Assembly (NCBI GenBank): GCA_964651495.1
Contig: CAZYWP010000003.1
Span: 12,794-76,793 of the forward strand
Direction: 5' to 3'
Source: CAZNVB01 sp964651495
GTDB lineage: Bacteria; Acidobacteriota; Aminicenantia; Aminicenantales; UBA8522
Length of the DNA: 64,000 nucleotides
The position numbers and the translations under genes were made by a program. The notes under the pieces were generated by a model. The model saw only the letters and a list, made by a program, of their open reading frames with translations. It was not told the origin of the DNA and made no database searches. This document shows positions 63,150 to 64,000 of the stretch, in pieces (positions within the stretch are counted from its first letter, which is position 1; the number at the start of each line of letters is the position of its first letter).

Positions 63150-63152
63150 GTC
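63140..63152 (-). promoter_or_regulatory. Putative operator overlapping the -35 box
   Basis: GACTTGTCAAGTC at 63140-63152 is a perfect inverted repeat (6+1+6) that covers the -35 box of the HTH gene promoter. Binding of a dimeric regulator here would block RNA polymerase; the adjacent HTH protein is the natural candidate. Confidence 0.6.
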
Positions 63153-63223
63153 TTTTTTTATCTACCAGCAGGGACGGCCTGCGGTCATCTCCGGTTATTC
63201 ATTCGCTTTCACTCTGCCTGAAA

Positions 63224-63622
63224 TCACTTTCTGACTTTCAAGTCATGCAGAATTAACTTCCGCTCCAACGCTGTTAGATCACCAAAATTTTTTAGCTCGC
63301 CCTCGGCCGTTTTAACCTCAAGTCTTCCATCGACTGTCCGGGTGATGGCAAAAAGCGGCATGACTTCTCCATCTTCGACCACGATTTCATAAGCCCCGGA
63401 GCCGTCTCCCATGAGGTTTAAAACATCTTTTTCAAGAAGCTCAAGGGTCTCCTCTTTGCCGACTAAGCCCGCCTTCTTCCGATCCTCCGGCCAAAATGGG
63501 ATCCGGCCTTCAGGGTCCGCCGACGTTTCATCATTATCGGCTGGAGTGTGGTCTTCATCATAAGTTTTGATAAGGGGATTTCGTTTCGGGTCGAGATACT
63601 TGTCTCCGTTTTCACGGCTCAT
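63224..63622 (-). CDS. Element protein of unknown function
   Basis: This 132-residue acidic protein starts MSRENGDKYLDPKRNPLIKT, with GGAGGG about 5-7 bases before the ATG; the frame to 63655 overlaps the upstream gene. No domain is recognised. The C-terminal half has strand-like pieces (AYEIVVEDGEVMPLFAITRT, RLEVKTAEGEL) and an ending (ALERKLILHDLKV). Its ATG overlaps the stop of the preceding zinc-ribbon gene in ATGA, so the two are translationally coupled. Confidence 0.6.
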   Translation of the reverse strand: MSRENGDKYLDPKRNPLIKTYDEDHTPADNDETSADPEGRIPFWPEDRKKAGLVGKEETLELLEKDVLNLMGDGSGAYEIVVEDGEVMPLFAITRTVDGRLEVKTAEGELKNFGDLTALERKLILHDLKVRK

Positions 63623-64000
63623 TTCTTCCCTCCCTTTCCGGCCATTGCGAGCCACTCTACTTTCTGGCGTTCCCTGAATTCGGCTTGGGTGAACGGCGAA
63701 AGCCCGAGCCCCGCCCTCCGATGATTCTCATTAAAAAATGCTGCCCGGAATTCCCGCTCTTTTGTCTTGGCTGCTTTTTCGGCAACTTCTTTCTCAAAAG
63801 CCACGATTTCCGCCGCCTTCATGGGCCGCATAACTGCCCCGTCCACATAGCCAGGCCGGTTGCATGAAAAGCAATAATCCGGCCTTTCCGATTTTCGAAC
63901 ATCCGAATCGCCGAACGGCCGCTTTGATTTCCAGGCGCATTCAGGGCAGGTTTGATAAATCCATCTCGGCAACTTCGACCGCCGTTCTACAATCGCCCGG
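63619..64000 (-). CDS. Zinc-ribbon protein of the integrated element (partial at window edge)
   Basis: This protein has two CxxC pairs (TCPEC and YCFSC, about 22 residues apart), which form a zinc ribbon, followed by a charged helical part (EIVAFEKEVAEKAAKTKEREFRAA). The frame is open to the window edge. A TTG at 63972 is the first potential start inside the window, but codons upstream of it read plausibly (RAIVERRSK), so the gene probably begins outside. Zinc-ribbon proteins of this size are common in phage and plasmid regions. The stop overlaps the next ATG. Confidence 0.6.
   Translation of the reverse strand, partial: RAIVERRSKLPRWIYQTCPECAWKSKRPFGDSDVRKSERPDYCFSCNRPGYVDGAVMRPMKAAEIVAFEKEVAEKAAKTKEREFRAAFFNENHRRAGLGLSPFTQAEFRERQKVEWLAMAGKGGKK

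Larger units (their letters stand above)
61474..64000. mobile_element. Left end of an integrated element at tRNA-Arg (continues past the window)
   Basis: The element begins at the truncated tRNA-Arg fragment and contains, all on the minus strand, a tyrosine recombinase, a small membrane protein, a HTH protein and two small cargo genes. It has a higher share of short and unknown genes than the chromosome on its left. The right end and the restored tRNA-Arg gene should lie beyond 64000. Whether it is a prophage, an ICE or a smaller island cannot be decided. Confidence 0.8.

Overview
The window is a high-GC (roughly 60 %) bacterial chromosome segment. It is evidently a metagenome or draft scaffold: it carries three runs of exactly 100 N, and two of these are flanked by identical 55-base sequences. 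There is no rRNA or marker gene that fixes the taxonomy. The mix of many exported peptidases, Asp-box and YVTN propeller proteins, DUF362/DUF2207/DUF6305-type families and a glycine-start PurF-like protein recalls Candidatus Aminicenantes and related Acidobacteriota-like heterotrophs. That assignment is an inference from gene content only.

Layout. 1-3.8 kb: a leftward operon for a YbhGFSR-like exporter (HlyD adaptor, two ABC ATPases, an ABC-2 permease broken by a gap). 3.9-7.9 kb: an HtrA-like protease, a LolA-like exported protein and an S9 peptidase. 7.9-12.0 kb: a divergent pair made of a class-V PLP enzyme and a three-domain A-T-TE (NRPS-like) protein with a near-consensus, apparently leaderless promoter. 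12-16.5 kb: gamma-glutamyltransferase (artificially split), a DUF6599-like protein, a DUF362 protein and a PilZ protein. 16.5-18.3 kb: the principal-type sigma factor with a structured leader and a 12-codon upstream ORF. 18.3-21.5 kb: a PurF-like protein lacking the catalytic Cys, and a YtcJ-like amidohydrolase lipoprotein. 21.8-25.1 kb: an 1100-residue Asp-box propeller protein. 25.1-29.0 kb: an unusual kinase-M23-aminotransferase fusion behind an acyl-ACP thioesterase. 29-34.6 kb: a REP-like element, a DAO-type oxidoreductase (start duplicated by an assembly artefact), and a lipoprotein/UbiA/CAAX-protease/CrtI-like operon. 34.7-48.4 kb: a propeller-phosphoesterase lipoprotein, a DUF2207 protein, an exported methyltransferase-like protein, an M14 carboxypeptidase, oligopeptidase B, a TIM-barrel/DUF1080 protein and an MFS transporter. 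48.4-56.6 kb: a PilZ protein, then a six-gene rightward operon (ion-coupled transporter, 51-residue membrane protein, aspartoacylase-family hydrolase, C69 dipeptidase, DUF6305 protein, heparinase II/III-like protein). 56.6-61.4 kb: a helical protein, a Nif3-like protein, GlgC, a beta-lactamase-family hydrolase and a small anchored protein.

From 61.42 kb to the right edge the window enters an integrated element. It begins at a truncated 3' part of a tRNA-Arg(ACG) gene, followed by a tyrosine recombinase, a small two-helix membrane protein, a HTH protein with its own promoter/operator, and two cargo genes. The intact tRNA copy should lie beyond the right edge.

Taken together the chromosomal genes suggest a peptide- and amino-acid-using heterotroph with an elaborate cell envelope: many secreted or periplasmic hydrolases feed amino acids and small sugars to dedicated transporters. 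The least conventional items are the A-T-TE protein with a Cys nucleophile, the APH-M23-class III aminotransferase fusion, and the 48.9-56.6 kb operon.
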